This document shows positions 1 through 9,929 of a stretch of DNA of 22,324 bases, piece by piece. Where the stretch lies: contig DCYW01000034.1 in assembly GCA_002331185.1 (NCBI GenBank), positions 1 to 22,324 of the forward strand, written 5' to 3'. The translations under genes were made by a program, and so were the position numbers. The stretch is from Patescibacteria group bacterium UBA2100. Its GTDB lineage: Bacteria > Patescibacteriota > Minisyncoccia > Phycocordibacterales > UBA2100. The notes beneath the pieces were generated by a model that had not been told where the DNA came from, searched no databases, and was given only the letters and a program-made list of their open reading frames with translations. The stretch's first letter is position 1. Each line of letters starts with the position of its first letter.

Positions 1-1341
1 TTACTTCAATCCTGTTCCAAACAAGAATTTTGCGATTCCGCGGTGTTCGTAATCACCGAGCGCAAGTAGAAGCGTACGGCTAATGGTGATGGCTGTAAGC
101 ATTGAAATGATGACTCCGAGCCCGAATACGAGTGCGAACCCTTCTACGAGTGACGTACCGAACCAGAAAAGAATGACTGCGGTAATGATACTTGAGAGGT
201 TACCGTCTCGAATAGAAAGCCATGCTCGTGCGAACCCGTCTTTCACCGCGTTGTGTGTCCATTTTCCTTCGAGGAGTTCTTCTTTCATGCGTTCGAAGAT
301 AAGTACGTTCGCATCAACCGCAAGTCCAATGGACAAGATGAATCCAGCAAGTCCTGCTGCGGTGAGTGTAATCGGTATCACTTTAAACAAGGCGAGCATG
401 ATAATAATGTAGATTGAAAGAGAAATAACCGCAAACAAACCTGGTAGCCGATACCACAAAAGTAAGAACAGCGCGACGACTGCAAGCCCCCACAAACCTG
501 CTTCGATTCCCTTTTCAACTGTTGCAGCACCTAGTGAAGCGCCGATAGTCTGGCTTGAGAGTAATTCAATTGGTAATGGCAGTGCACCGAAGTTTAAATT
601 GCGCACTAACTCTCGTGCTTCTTCTGGCTGAAACCCACCTGAAATCACTGCGCTCCCTCCTCCGATACGTTCATTAATAATTGGGTTTGAAATAAGCTGC
701 CCGTCGAGGAAAATACCGAACACCTCCCCTACATTCTCACCAGTAAACTCTTCAAAGATGTCTCCGCCTTCATTTGTGAAGTTAAGTACGACAACAGGCT
801 CATTAGAGAGTCCACCACTGTTTCCTTGTCCAAACTCTAATGTCGCCCTATCGAGATGAGCTCCAGTTAACACAGCAGGACCATATGCATCCCCCAATTC
901 AAGCTCTACTATACCATCTTCGTTAGCCACCAGTTCAGAAGTATCAACCGCTCCTTGAAGCCGAAATTCCAGTACAGGTGTTTCACCAATAAGGCGAATA
1001 GCTTCTTGTGTATCGGTAACTCCGGGAAGTTCTATAATAAGACGATCTTGTGTCTCACCCGATAGCGTCCCGCCGCGTTCTGTTTGTACAATTGGCTCTG
1101 CAACACCAAAGAGGTTTACTCTTCGCTCAATAGTATCGCGTAATGACGCCATAGACTCTGGAATGTCAGTTGCGGCAAGGCGTGAGGTGTCTGCTTTATA
1201 TACTAAGTGAGTACCTCCTGAGAGGTCGAGTCCAAGGTTGAATTGGAAATTGTTCTTTTGTATCTCAGAAGAGTATACAAACCATCCGACGCCGAATCCT
1301 ACTAGTAAAATCGCTACTGTGATTAGTCTATTTTTCCACAT
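1..1341 (-). CDS. secD: Protein translocase subunit SecD
   Basis: SecD works with SecF beside SecYEG, using the proton motive force to help proteins cross or leave the membrane. The 446-residue product has an N-terminal membrane segment (about residues 6-24), the conserved LGLDLSGGTH motif at 36-45, an extracytoplasmic P1-type region, and a C-terminal block of five membrane segments with the GLAVDANVLIFERM motif near 339-352. It is much shorter than E. coli SecD (about 615 residues), as is usual for Gram-positive-like and CPR versions with a reduced periplasmic region. The stop codon occupies the first three bases, so the gene is complete; secF is expected just outside. The ATG at 1341 has no Shine-Dalgarno site, but a good promoter lies 15 nt upstream, so the mRNA leader is only about 8 nt. 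Confidence 0.97.
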   Translation of the reverse strand: MWKNRLITVAILLVGFGVGWFVYSSEIQKNNFQFNLGLDLSGGTHLVYKADTSRLAATDIPESMASLRDTIERRVNLFGVAEPIVQTERGGTLSGETQDRLIIELPGVTDTQEAIRLIGETPVLEFRLQGAVDTSELVANEDGIVELELGDAYGPAVLTGAHLDRATLEFGQGNSGGLSNEPVVVLNFTNEGGDIFEEFTGENVGEVFGIFLDGQLISNPIINERIGGGSAVISGGFQPEEARELVRNLNFGALPLPIELLSSQTIGASLGAATVEKGIEAGLWGLAVVALFLLLWYRLPGLFAVISLSIYIIIMLALFKVIPITLTAAGLAGFILSIGLAVDANVLIFERMKEELLEGKWTHNAVKDGFARAWLSIRDGNLSSIITAVILFWFGTSLVEGFALVFGLGVIISMLTAITISRTLLLALGDYEHRGIAKFLFGTGLK

Positions 1342-1355
1342 AATTAAGTGCTGGA

Positions 1356-1385
1356 AGTATACCCTACCTTTTCATGCTATATCAA
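1356..1385 (-). promoter_or_regulatory. Sigma70-type promoter of secD
   Basis: On the minus strand TTGATA (1380-1385) and TATACT (1356-1361) are separated by 18 nt. Transcription would begin near 1349, giving an almost leaderless secD mRNA. It lies between the stop of the sugar transferase gene (1402) and secD, so secD can be expressed on its own. Confidence 0.6.
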
Positions 1386-1401
1386 GTCGTATTCTCTCGT
1401 A

Positions 1402-2757
1402 TTACGATCCTCGTTTTGTGAGAATGGTCTTGAGTGTAAGCGCTGCAATATAGAAGTCGAGCCAGAGACTACGCTCTTTTATATAAAAGAGGTCATACGA
1501 AAGTTTTTCAACAGTAGAGTCTACATCCGCTTTATGGTGTGCGTGGTTATCGTGTGTTATTTGTGCCCATCCAGAGAGACCCGGTTTCACTAGATTGCGC
1601 AAGTTGTAATATGGTATTTCTTTCTTATATACATCAACAAGCGCTGGAAATTCGGGACGAGGCCCAATAAACGACATGTCCCCTTTAAATACACTCCATA
1701 ATTGAGGGAGTTCATCGAGACGGGTACGTCGTAGTAGTGCTCCAACACGAGTAACAGTATGCTTGGTTTCTAATACTTCCTCATCTGTATCTACTCCTGT
1801 CATACTTCTGAACTTCGGAAAAGAGAATAGTTCTCCACCAAGACCAACACGCTGTGCGACATAAAATATTGACCCTGTACCCTCAAGTTTTATTGCAAGA
1901 ATAATGAATGGATACAAAGCGAGCGAGAGAATCCCAAATATAACTGAAGCAACAATATCCGCTGAGCGTTTGCTAGCCGAATACACTAATTTTTGATCTA
2001 GTGACATGTACTGTAGGAGCCATCGATAATCTATCAAAGAAAGTGGTACTCGTTCAAAGATTTCTTGATACAGTCGTCGTACATCAATGAATTCGGCCTG
2101 ATGTTTTACAAAGGTTATGTCGTAAATAAAAGATAAAAGATCATCGAGCGAATGGTTACTCATATCAGCAACGATGGTGGTGACTTCTCCACTTTCTATA
2201 AGCAATTGTATTGTTTGTTTTACTTCTTCGCTTGAAGAAAGTTCTGGATGAATAATTGCTCGAAATTCAAGTGGATAGAGCGGGTCTTTATTAACCTCTT
2301 CTGCCAGTTCAGTAAGTTCTAAACCTGTGCCGATGAGTACCGCACCAATTTCTCGGCGTACCAAAAGGTGTGGATACATATGTACTCGCCAAAAATAAAG
2401 GAGTACAGTTGAGATAAACAAGTACAGTACCAACACAGTTTTTGGCGTAATAAGAAAAATTGGAATGAGGAAGAAAAATAGTGCGGCTATTCCTATGTTA
2501 ACCGCTTGTGCTGTAAAAATTATATGCGGTAACTGCTTTCTAAAGAGCACGGTGTACCGTCCGTATAATCCAGAAATAAAGTATACGATGAACCACACGC
2601 CGAATAAAAGAGAGAATGAGACCAAGTGTACGATTGCATTTTCAAGGGACGGCAGACTGAAACTACGCACTGATAGGGCGAACCATACTGATACGTACAA
2701 AATACTTATATCCCCTAACAAAAGGACAATATATGCCTTGCGACTCAAAATACTCAT
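1402..2757 (-). CDS. Polyprenyl-phosphate sugar-1-phosphate transferase (bacterial sugar transferase family)
   Basis: Enzymes of this family (WbaP/EpsL type) move a sugar-1-phosphate from a nucleotide sugar to undecaprenyl phosphate, the first step in building a surface polysaccharide or glycan. The 451-residue product has about four N-terminal membrane segments (roughly residues 8-120), a soluble Rossmann-like middle region, and a C-terminal bacterial sugar transferase domain from about residue 265. That domain starts with a membrane-dipping hydrophobic helix and carries KFRSM, RRTRLDELPQLWSVFKGDMS, GPRPE and KPGLSGWAQ, all typical of the catalytic region. Length is normal for the polytopic subgroup. 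The sugar cannot be read from sequence. It lies between rodA and secD; no convincing Shine-Dalgarno precedes the ATG. Confidence 0.92.
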   Translation of the reverse strand: MSILSRKAYIVLLLGDISILYVSVWFALSVRSFSLPSLENAIVHLVSFSLLFGVWFIVYFISGLYGRYTVLFRKQLPHIIFTAQAVNIGIAALFFFLIPIFLITPKTVLVLYLFISTVLLYFWRVHMYPHLLVRREIGAVLIGTGLELTELAEEVNKDPLYPLEFRAIIHPELSSSEEVKQTIQLLIESGEVTTIVADMSNHSLDDLLSFIYDITFVKHQAEFIDVRRLYQEIFERVPLSLIDYRWLLQYMSLDQKLVYSASKRSADIVASVIFGILSLALYPFIILAIKLEGTGSIFYVAQRVGLGGELFSFPKFRSMTGVDTDEEVLETKHTVTRVGALLRRTRLDELPQLWSVFKGDMSFIGPRPEFPALVDVYKKEIPYYNLRNLVKPGLSGWAQITHDNHAHHKADVDSTVEKLSYDLFYIKERSLWLDFYIAALTLKTILTKRGS

Positions 2758-2800
2758 ACAGTACTAGTATCACTTTTCTTCTATTGACGCAATGGTTTTG

Positions 2801-3949
2801 CTATACTCCTATAAATTCTCTCTGAGCATCATCACGATGAACAGTTCGTGAATACCTACTCATGCCCATAATCATGCCCAGTGCTGCAAATTCAATAAGC
2901 AGGTGAGAACCTCCATAACTCATAAACGGTAAGGTGACGCCAGTTACTGGTAGCAACCCTATATTCATGCCAATGTGCACAGTAAAGTGACTGATGAAGA
3001 GTATGGCGACACCAAGTGCGAACAACGTTTCAAAATTAGTCGCCCCAAGCGTTGCATGCATTAAAATGCGCCACAACAGGATGCCAAATAGCATAAACAG
3101 AAACACGACCCCGACAAATCCCCATTCTTCCGCAAACGATGCAAAAATAAAGTCAGTCTCGTACTCAGGTAAAAATTGTAGCTTGCTCTGCGTACCATAT
3201 CCAATTCCTTTGCCTAAGAACTGCCCAGACCCTACAGCAATAGTAGATTGATACGCATTGTAGCCAGCACCACGAACATCAGCTAGCGGATTCAAGAATG
3301 TTAAAATTCTATCTTTCTGGTAGTCGGCAAATACGAACATCCACATACCTGCTATAGCGAGTGTACCACCAATAAATACAGCTAATAGATGTTTCTTTGA
3401 TATACCGGACACGAGCACCATCCCAAACCACACGAATGCAATCATAATAGCTGAACCAAAGTCTGGTTGAAGTAAAATGAGCAAGAAAATAATGAGTGCG
3501 TATACGCCAGATAAAAGAATGTGCCTAATGTGTGCTATCTCGATATGGCGTCGAGTAAAATATTTAGCCAACAGTGCAATAATTACTAATTTTGCATATT
3601 CAGCAGGTTGCACCGCAAAACCTCCAAAATTGAACCTACTCTGAGCACCCTTTACCACATCTCCGAAAACAAAGACCAGCAATAACAGAAGTACCGTTAT
3701 ACCAAAAAGAATGGTCACTATGTTTGTTCTTCGCAAAAATCTAAAATCGATAAAGCTGCATACAAAGAAAACTGCTACTGAAATAGATAACCAAATAACT
3801 TGTTTTTCAAAAAACGAATTTGCATCACCATACGCTTGCATGGTTACCAATCCTGCAAGCGTAATCAATACAGCAGATCCCAGTAAAAGAATGTCAATAT
3901 GTCCAAAATATCGCTGTAGGATATTTCTAGATAAATTTCCCATATTCAC
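2801..3949 (-). CDS. rodA: RodA/FtsW/SpoVE-family peptidoglycan glycosyltransferase
   Basis: This SEDS-family integral membrane protein polymerises lipid II into glycan strands, normally with a class B penicillin-binding protein; RodA acts in cell elongation. The 382-residue product has about ten hydrophobic helices and family motifs including QPAEYAKL near residue 117, LLQPDFGSAIM near 160 and the C-terminal VTGVTLPFMSYGGSHLL. This, its length and the lack of a long extracellular division-specific loop favour RodA over FtsW. The likely start is GTG at 3947-3949; an in-frame ATG two codons later (3941-3943) is the alternative. Only 4 nt separate it from the upstream gene ending at 3954, so the two are probably co-transcribed and perhaps translationally coupled. 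Confidence 0.93.
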   Translation of the reverse strand: MNMGNLSRNILQRYFGHIDILLLGSAVLITLAGLVTMQAYGDANSFFEKQVIWLSISVAVFFVCSFIDFRFLRRTNIVTILFGITVLLLLLVFVFGDVVKGAQSRFNFGGFAVQPAEYAKLVIIALLAKYFTRRHIEIAHIRHILLSGVYALIIFLLILLQPDFGSAIMIAFVWFGMVLVSGISKKHLLAVFIGGTLAIAGMWMFVFADYQKDRILTFLNPLADVRGAGYNAYQSTIAVGSGQFLGKGIGYGTQSKLQFLPEYETDFIFASFAEEWGFVGVVFLFMLFGILLWRILMHATLGATNFETLFALGVAILFISHFTVHIGMNIGLLPVTGVTLPFMSYGGSHLLIEFAALGMIMGMSRYSRTVHRDDAQREFIGV

Positions 3950-3953
3950 GTGC

Positions 3954-4730
3954 CTATCGTGTGCGTTCAGGCAATATTAAAGGCACTATATCAACGCGCC
4001 CAACAACAAAACCAAACGGTTCCGGCCAAGTAAATGCAATAGGAAATTCTTCGTTTGGCTCAACAGCTTCCACCAATGTACGTGATGATGTAAATGCATT
4101 TCCAGCGGTATCAAAAACCGTTGCAACCAAAACAATATCATTAATTGTTACCACTTCGCTATTATGAACAACAGCGTCAATCCGTGGCATTGAAGTTGTA
4201 TCGCTTATCTTTTCATTGCGAACTGAAATTCCTATTGCCGGGTCTTGCATACGCTCCCATGTGAGATCATTTACAAAACTGAAGAATGTTCGTGCTGGGA
4301 TACGATTTCCAGTATCGATACGACTCTCAAATACTGGGAATACTCCTTCGGGCAAAATAGGAGTACGCCCAAAACGTTCTGCGATAAGAATGTTTTTTTC
4401 ATCATAGAGTTTGAATTGGTATATACCATCGTATACCCCCGCATTTTTATTTGGATTTTCAATATACGCGACGGTGTTATAAAATCCATCGCGTACTGGA
4501 AATGTTCGTGCCCACAAAACAGCATATTTTTGTAAAAAACGTTCATCAAGGAGAGTACACGGACCGCCACGGTCAATTGCTGTTTCGTCTTGATTTAACT
4601 TACCATCAAAACACGTAGCCGGTTTGTATATAGTGAAAAATACTATCGGAGTGATAATGCTAAATATAAAAAGCAGTAATCCTCCTCCGTAAATCATTTG
4701 TCTCTTTCGAGCCCACGCTGATGTTGCCAT
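3954..4730 (-). CDS. Single-pass membrane protein with a large extracytoplasmic domain, unknown function
   Basis: I do not recognise a named family. The 258-residue product has a short basic N-terminus (ARKRQ), one hydrophobic segment at about residues 13-34, then a roughly 220-residue domain rich in short beta-strand-like stretches, so it should be anchored in the membrane and face outside. Cysteines at about residues 40 and 57 could form a disulfide. Its position 4 nt before rodA suggests a role in envelope assembly, but that is context only. The ATG follows a weak GTAGG; a TATACT hexamer ends 8 nt before the ATG, so the mRNA may be nearly leaderless. Confidence 0.8.
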   Translation of the reverse strand: MATSAWARKRQMIYGGGLLLFIFSIITPIVFFTIYKPATCFDGKLNQDETAIDRGGPCTLLDERFLQKYAVLWARTFPVRDGFYNTVAYIENPNKNAGVYDGIYQFKLYDEKNILIAERFGRTPILPEGVFPVFESRIDTGNRIPARTFFSFVNDLTWERMQDPAIGISVRNEKISDTTSMPRIDAVVHNSEVVTINDIVLVATVFDTAGNAFTSSRTLVEAVEPNEEFPIAFTWPEPFGFVVGRVDIVPLILPERTR

Positions 4731-4780
4731 TACCTACAAGTATACCTTAAGGCTTCCTGTGGTGTCGAATAGCCTATGCA

Positions 4781-4812
4781 AAAACGCACCTCACAAAAGT
4801 GAGGTGCGTTTT
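4781..4812 (-). terminator. Terminator of the rRNA operon
   Basis: A perfect 14-bp stem (4781-4794 with 4799-4812) with loop TTTT on the minus strand is followed by a short T run (TTTTTGCAT). It lies just past the degenerate 5S copy and ends the minus-strand rRNA transcript. Confidence 0.8.
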
Positions 4813-4858
4813 ATAGGAGTGTGAATAGTATCCACAAAAGATATATTCAAATATTTTA

Positions 4859-4932
4859 TGTTGGCGCCGAGCTACTCTCGCCTTTACGATCTACTGTTCG
4901 CTAGGAAGCGCTTAACTTCTGTGTTCGGAATA
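4859..4932 (-). pseudogene. Degenerate second 5S rRNA copy (3' two-thirds conserved)
   Basis: On the minus strand this stretch matches the intact 5S gene next to it from the helix III loop (ATTCCGAACACAGAAG) through TTAAGCGCT and TCGTAAAGGCGAGAGTAGCT to the 3' strand of helix I (GGCGCCAACA). The expected 5' third is not found immediately upstream: there is no nearby partner for its helix I and no match to the CGCAGTGGGTAC helix II strand. Oddly, a strand complementary to its 3' end lies about 400 nt upstream, beyond the intact 5S (5265-5284). It is either a decayed tandem copy or half of a 5S gene interrupted by later insertion. Confidence 0.6.
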
Positions 4933-4976
4933 TTCCAAATTTGCTCACACACGTAGTGTTTGATTACAAATCACAA

Positions 4977-5140
4977 TACCGCACTCATTTATGTTTTTTG
5001 TCTTGGCGACTAGCTACTCTCGCCTTTACGACTACCATCGCCACTACAGCGCTTAACTTCTGTGTTCGGAATGAGAACAGGTGTACCCACTGCGTCAAAT
5101 CACCAAGACAAAAAACACAAAAAATATATTTAGTGCGGTA
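4977..5140 (-). repeat. Inverted repeat enclosing the intact 5S gene
   Basis: The 9-nt sequence at 4977-4985 is the exact reverse complement of 5132-5140. With the extended helix I (4992-5007/5101-5116) it makes a two-step stem around 5S, suited to cleavage by a double-strand RNase. Confidence 0.65.
5000..5109 (-). rRNA. rrf: 5S ribosomal RNA
   Basis: The minus strand has a full 5S pattern: helix I strands GTCTTGGTG and CGCCAAGAC, the CGCAGTGGGTACACCTGTTC region, CCGAACACAGAAGTTAAGCG, the GATGGTAGT loop E region and GGCGAGAGTAGCT. About 110 nt, normal for bacteria. Helix I continues outward into precursor sequence (4992-5007 with 5101-5116), and a further 9-bp pair (4977-4985 with 5132-5140) encloses the gene, probably as a processing stem. 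Confidence 0.93.
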
Positions 5141-5264
5141 AGAACAGGTGTCTCTTATAGAGACTGTATATCTGTAAGATATTTTATTCGGCTTACAGCC
5201 TCAAAAATATCTTAAAAGGTCTTTCGAAGCGCTCTCAGCACTTCTCGCTCTCTTCGATGAAGCA
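5141..5264 (-). other. Structured spacer between tRNA-Lys and 5S
   Basis: This spacer has no ORF of note but two clear hairpins: a 10-bp stem 5175-5184/5205-5214 with a nested GGCT/AGCC pair, and an 8-bp stem 5226-5233/5237-5244 with a 3-nt loop. The segment ACACCTGTTCT here is shared with the 5S gene, which may be a leftover of 5S duplication or chance. Confidence 0.4.
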
Positions 5265-5291
5265 CCAACATAAAATATTCGAATGTTGTTG

Positions 5292-5448
5292 TACCTATGT
5301 TTGAATGTGGACCCTTCTTAATAAAGAAGGGTGGTCGGGGTGGTAGGATTTGAACCTACGACCTTCGCTTTAAAAAGCGACGCTCTACCCAGCTGAGCTA
5401 CAACCCGACAAATATGAAAAAGAACTGTTCCACATTCAAACATAGGTA
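5292..5448 (-). repeat. Perfect 20-bp inverted repeat enclosing tRNA-Lys
   Basis: Bases 5292-5311 and 5429-5448 are exact reverse complements and flank the tRNA by about 20 nt on each side. Just 3' of the tRNA a second hairpin (9-bp stem 5311-5319/5324-5332, loop AATA) abuts the CCA end; it has no T run, so processing is likelier than termination. Confidence 0.75.
5332..5407 (-). tRNA. tRNA-Lys (anticodon UUU)
   Basis: The minus strand folds as a 76-nt tRNA: acceptor CGGGTTG/CACCCCG with one T-C mismatch, D arm GCTC/GAGC, T arm GTAGG-TTCAAAT-CCTAC, discriminator A and an encoded CCA. The anticodon arm is 16 nt rather than 17 (TCGC, eight-base TTTTTAAA, GCGA), so the loop must be 8 nt with a 4-bp stem or 6 nt with a 5-bp stem; UUU (Lys) is the natural reading. 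It sits between 23S and 5S inside a perfect 20-bp inverted repeat. Confidence 0.85.
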
Positions 5449-5450
5449 GT

Positions 5451-5506
5451 ATTACATAGCACTGAAATCGACATGCAGATTTAAACAAAGCTGTTAGAGA
5501 ACTCCA

Positions 5507-5519
<13 letters not shown>
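5451..5519 (-). repeat. 3' arms of the two pre-23S processing stems
   Basis: Bases 5451-5479 pair with 9261-9289 (29 positions, one mismatch), and 5483-5519 pair with 8711-8749 (about 37 bp with a few mismatches and one bulge). On this 3' side the two arms are only 3 nt apart, so they would form one almost continuous helix of about 65-70 bp if the 5' arms were also adjacent. Confidence 0.75.
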
Positions 5520-8710
<3,191 letters not shown>

Positions 8711-8719
<9 letters not shown>

Positions 8720-8749
8720 TGTAAGGAGTTCCACTAACCGCTTTGTTTG
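8711..8749 (-). repeat. 5' arm of extended 23S helix 1
   Basis: This arm is complementary to 5483-5519 and contains the mature 23S 5' end. It lengthens helix 1 far beyond the approximately 8 bp of E. coli. Confidence 0.7.
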
Positions 8750-9260
8750 TGTGTCTTAACGTCACCTCCATCTGATATGTTTACAAAGTATTTAAATTTC
8801 TACTACGACTTGTTTCGAAAAATGCACCAATGCACTGCATTGATTTATTTTTCTCAACTGCGTCTCGCGAGAAATTTGGTCATACTTTTCTATAAACATC
8901 TCATCCGTCGGCGACTTGCCAACACAACGCAAACCACTTTACGTTTGTTGACGTGTTTTGAAACTACCAGCAAGCCCGGTGAGGCTGCTGTTAGAGCACA
9001 CTGAAAAAATAGTAACGTTATGAGAATGGCAAGTAACGAGCTGAACGCGCGATAAGAAAGATGCGGCGTAGCGCGGCTACGTTAAATTTTTCAAATCGTT
9101 GTGTGTAGGCCGTTACTCTCATTCGTAATAGTTAATAGTTTTTCAGTGTGCTCCATGTAGTTTCGATTTATTTTCTACTTACTTAAAAGTAGTAAATGCA
9201 ATGCATGCCCCGCACGGAAAGACCTGGTCGGCTAGACCAAAAATCAAACGGGACATACTA
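8750..9260 (-). other. About 510-nt structured segment between the two pre-23S stems
   Basis: No convincing coding gene, tRNA or known RNA is recognised. The segment contains a large imperfect hairpin whose outer arms are 8994-9016 and 9131-9153 (21 of 23 positions complementary), with inner pairings AGTAACG (9032-9038) to CGTTACT (9111-9117), and a GTAGC/GCTAC hairpin at 9067-9079. A palindrome occurs at 8828-8842 and a shorter one at 9196-9206, and a GGTC/GACC hairpin near 9228-9240. It is present only on the 5' side of 23S, between the 29-bp outer stem and helix 1. Confidence 0.5.
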
Positions 9261-9289
9261 TCTGCATGTCGATTTCAATGCTATGTAAT
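9261..9289 (-). repeat. 5' arm of the 29-bp pre-23S stem
   Basis: Reverse complement of 5451-5479 with one mismatch, so the two form the outer stem of the 23S precursor, of the kind cut by RNase III. Confidence 0.75.
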
Positions 9290-9317
9290 TGTCAAAGTAC
9301 AACGTATTTTAGGCAAT

Positions 9318-9339
9318 AAAAAAGGTCGCTCATGCGACC
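9318..9339 (-). terminator. Terminator-like hairpin in the rRNA leader
   Basis: On the minus strand GGTCGC-ATGA-GCGACC is followed directly by TTTTTT. It lies about 80-100 nt after the only good promoter upstream of 23S and 30 nt before the outer pre-23S stem. Either it ends a short RNA, or rRNA transcription must pass it by antitermination. Confidence 0.65.
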
Positions 9340-9422
9340 GAATCAAGTGCTTTTAAAAATAAAAAGTCACCTTACCGGCTCGCCTTTTGCTTCTTTAAAT
9401 TACTCATAAATACGTGGTCGCT

Positions 9423-9450
9423 ATTATATAGATGCAAGCATAAAAGTCAA
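9423..9450 (-). promoter_or_regulatory. Strong sigma70-type promoter upstream of the 23S operon
   Basis: Minus-strand TTGACT (9445-9450) and TATAAT (9423-9428) are 16 nt apart; initiation would be near 9416. No 16S gene lies between this and 23S. An 11-codon reading frame (MSNLKKQKASR, ATG near 9407) follows but has no Shine-Dalgarno, so its translation is doubtful. Confidence 0.65.
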
Positions 9451-9471
9451 CAAAATGAAGATAAAAAACAG

Positions 9472-9501
9472 AGTCGACATATGAAAATACATGTCGACTC
9501 C
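9472..9501 (-). terminator. Terminator of the 9519-9824 gene
   Basis: A 10-bp stem (GAGTCGACAT with ATGTCGACTC) is followed on the minus strand by a TGTTTTTTATC tract, just past the gene's stop codon and before the rRNA promoter. Confidence 0.75.
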
Positions 9502-9518
9502 TTGCTTTTTAAGAGATG

Positions 9519-9824
9519 TTACTCCATCCCATCATGCAAACGTGGAATACTGCTATTCGAGACCTTGTTTGCAAAAGTCCATGCTTCCCGTCCCTTGAAG
9601 AATAATTGCGGAAATACATACGATGTTGACGCAGCAACATATCCAGATGGCCCGTGAATTGGACGTACGCATGACACCACCCATACGCCAAAACGTATCT
9701 GGCGATGAACCATTACTGGTCCGTATTTCAATTCTTTTGCAACCATGTTCTTGTCAGCATGACGAGCAAAATCTTCGGGCGGAAACATAAAGAAGAAAAT
9801 CAACTGCTGAGAATTGCTTTTCAT
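9519..9824 (-). CDS. Hypothetical 101-residue protein
   Basis: I recognise no family. The product is soluble-looking apart from one short hydrophobic run near residues 8-14 (LIFFFMF), and is rich in aromatic residues and arginine/histidine in its central part. It is supported as a gene by a strong Shine-Dalgarno (AGGAGG at 9832-9837, 7 nt before the ATG) and by terminators on both sides (9472-9501 after it, 9883-9910 before it), making it a single-gene transcription unit. It stands immediately upstream of the rRNA promoter. Among the genes here only a few have such a strong ribosome binding site, so it may be well expressed. Confidence 0.75.
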   Translation of the reverse strand: MKSNSQQLIFFFMFPPEDFARHADKNMVAKELKYGPVMVHRQIRFGVWVVSCVRPIHGPSGYVAASTSYVFPQLFFKGREAWTFANKVSNSSIPRLHDGME

Positions 9825-9882
9825 AAGTGCCCCTCCTAATATAAATGAGCTGACACCTGTATACCATCAAAATATGCAAAAC

Positions 9883-9910
9883 AAAACACCCTCCGTTCGG
9901 AGGGTGTTTT
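9883..9910 (-). terminator. Terminator of the MscS-like gene
   Basis: A 12-bp stem (9883-9894 with 9899-9910, loop GAAC on the minus strand) ends in TTTT-G-TTTT, 20 nt past the stop of the gene at 9930. Confidence 0.8.
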
Positions 9911-9929
9911 GTAACAAAAATAGAAAAGA

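Larger units (their letters stand above)
4845..5284 (-). repeat. 20-bp inverted repeat spanning both 5S copies
   Basis: Bases 4845-4864 and 5265-5284 are reverse complements over 20 positions with one mismatch, and the pairing continues into GGCGC/GTGC. The inner end of the 3' arm is the helix I strand of the degenerate 5S copy, so this stem may be the original precursor stem of that copy, with the intact 5S and about 130 nt of structured spacer now inside it. Confidence 0.6.

Noticed and set aside
5311..5332. Hairpin after tRNA-Lys as a terminator
   Set aside because: No T run follows on the minus strand, and 5S continues downstream within the operon.
8760..8775. GGAGGTGA just before 23S, resembling a ribosome site or a leftover 16S 3' end
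   Set aside because: No start codon follows at a usable distance, and the strand is the complement of the 16S tail; chance is likely.
9267..9295. A TTGACA at 9290-9295 (minus) as the -35 of the rRNA promoter
   Set aside because: The spaced -10 would be TCGACA and transcription would begin inside the pre-23S stem arm, losing part of it.
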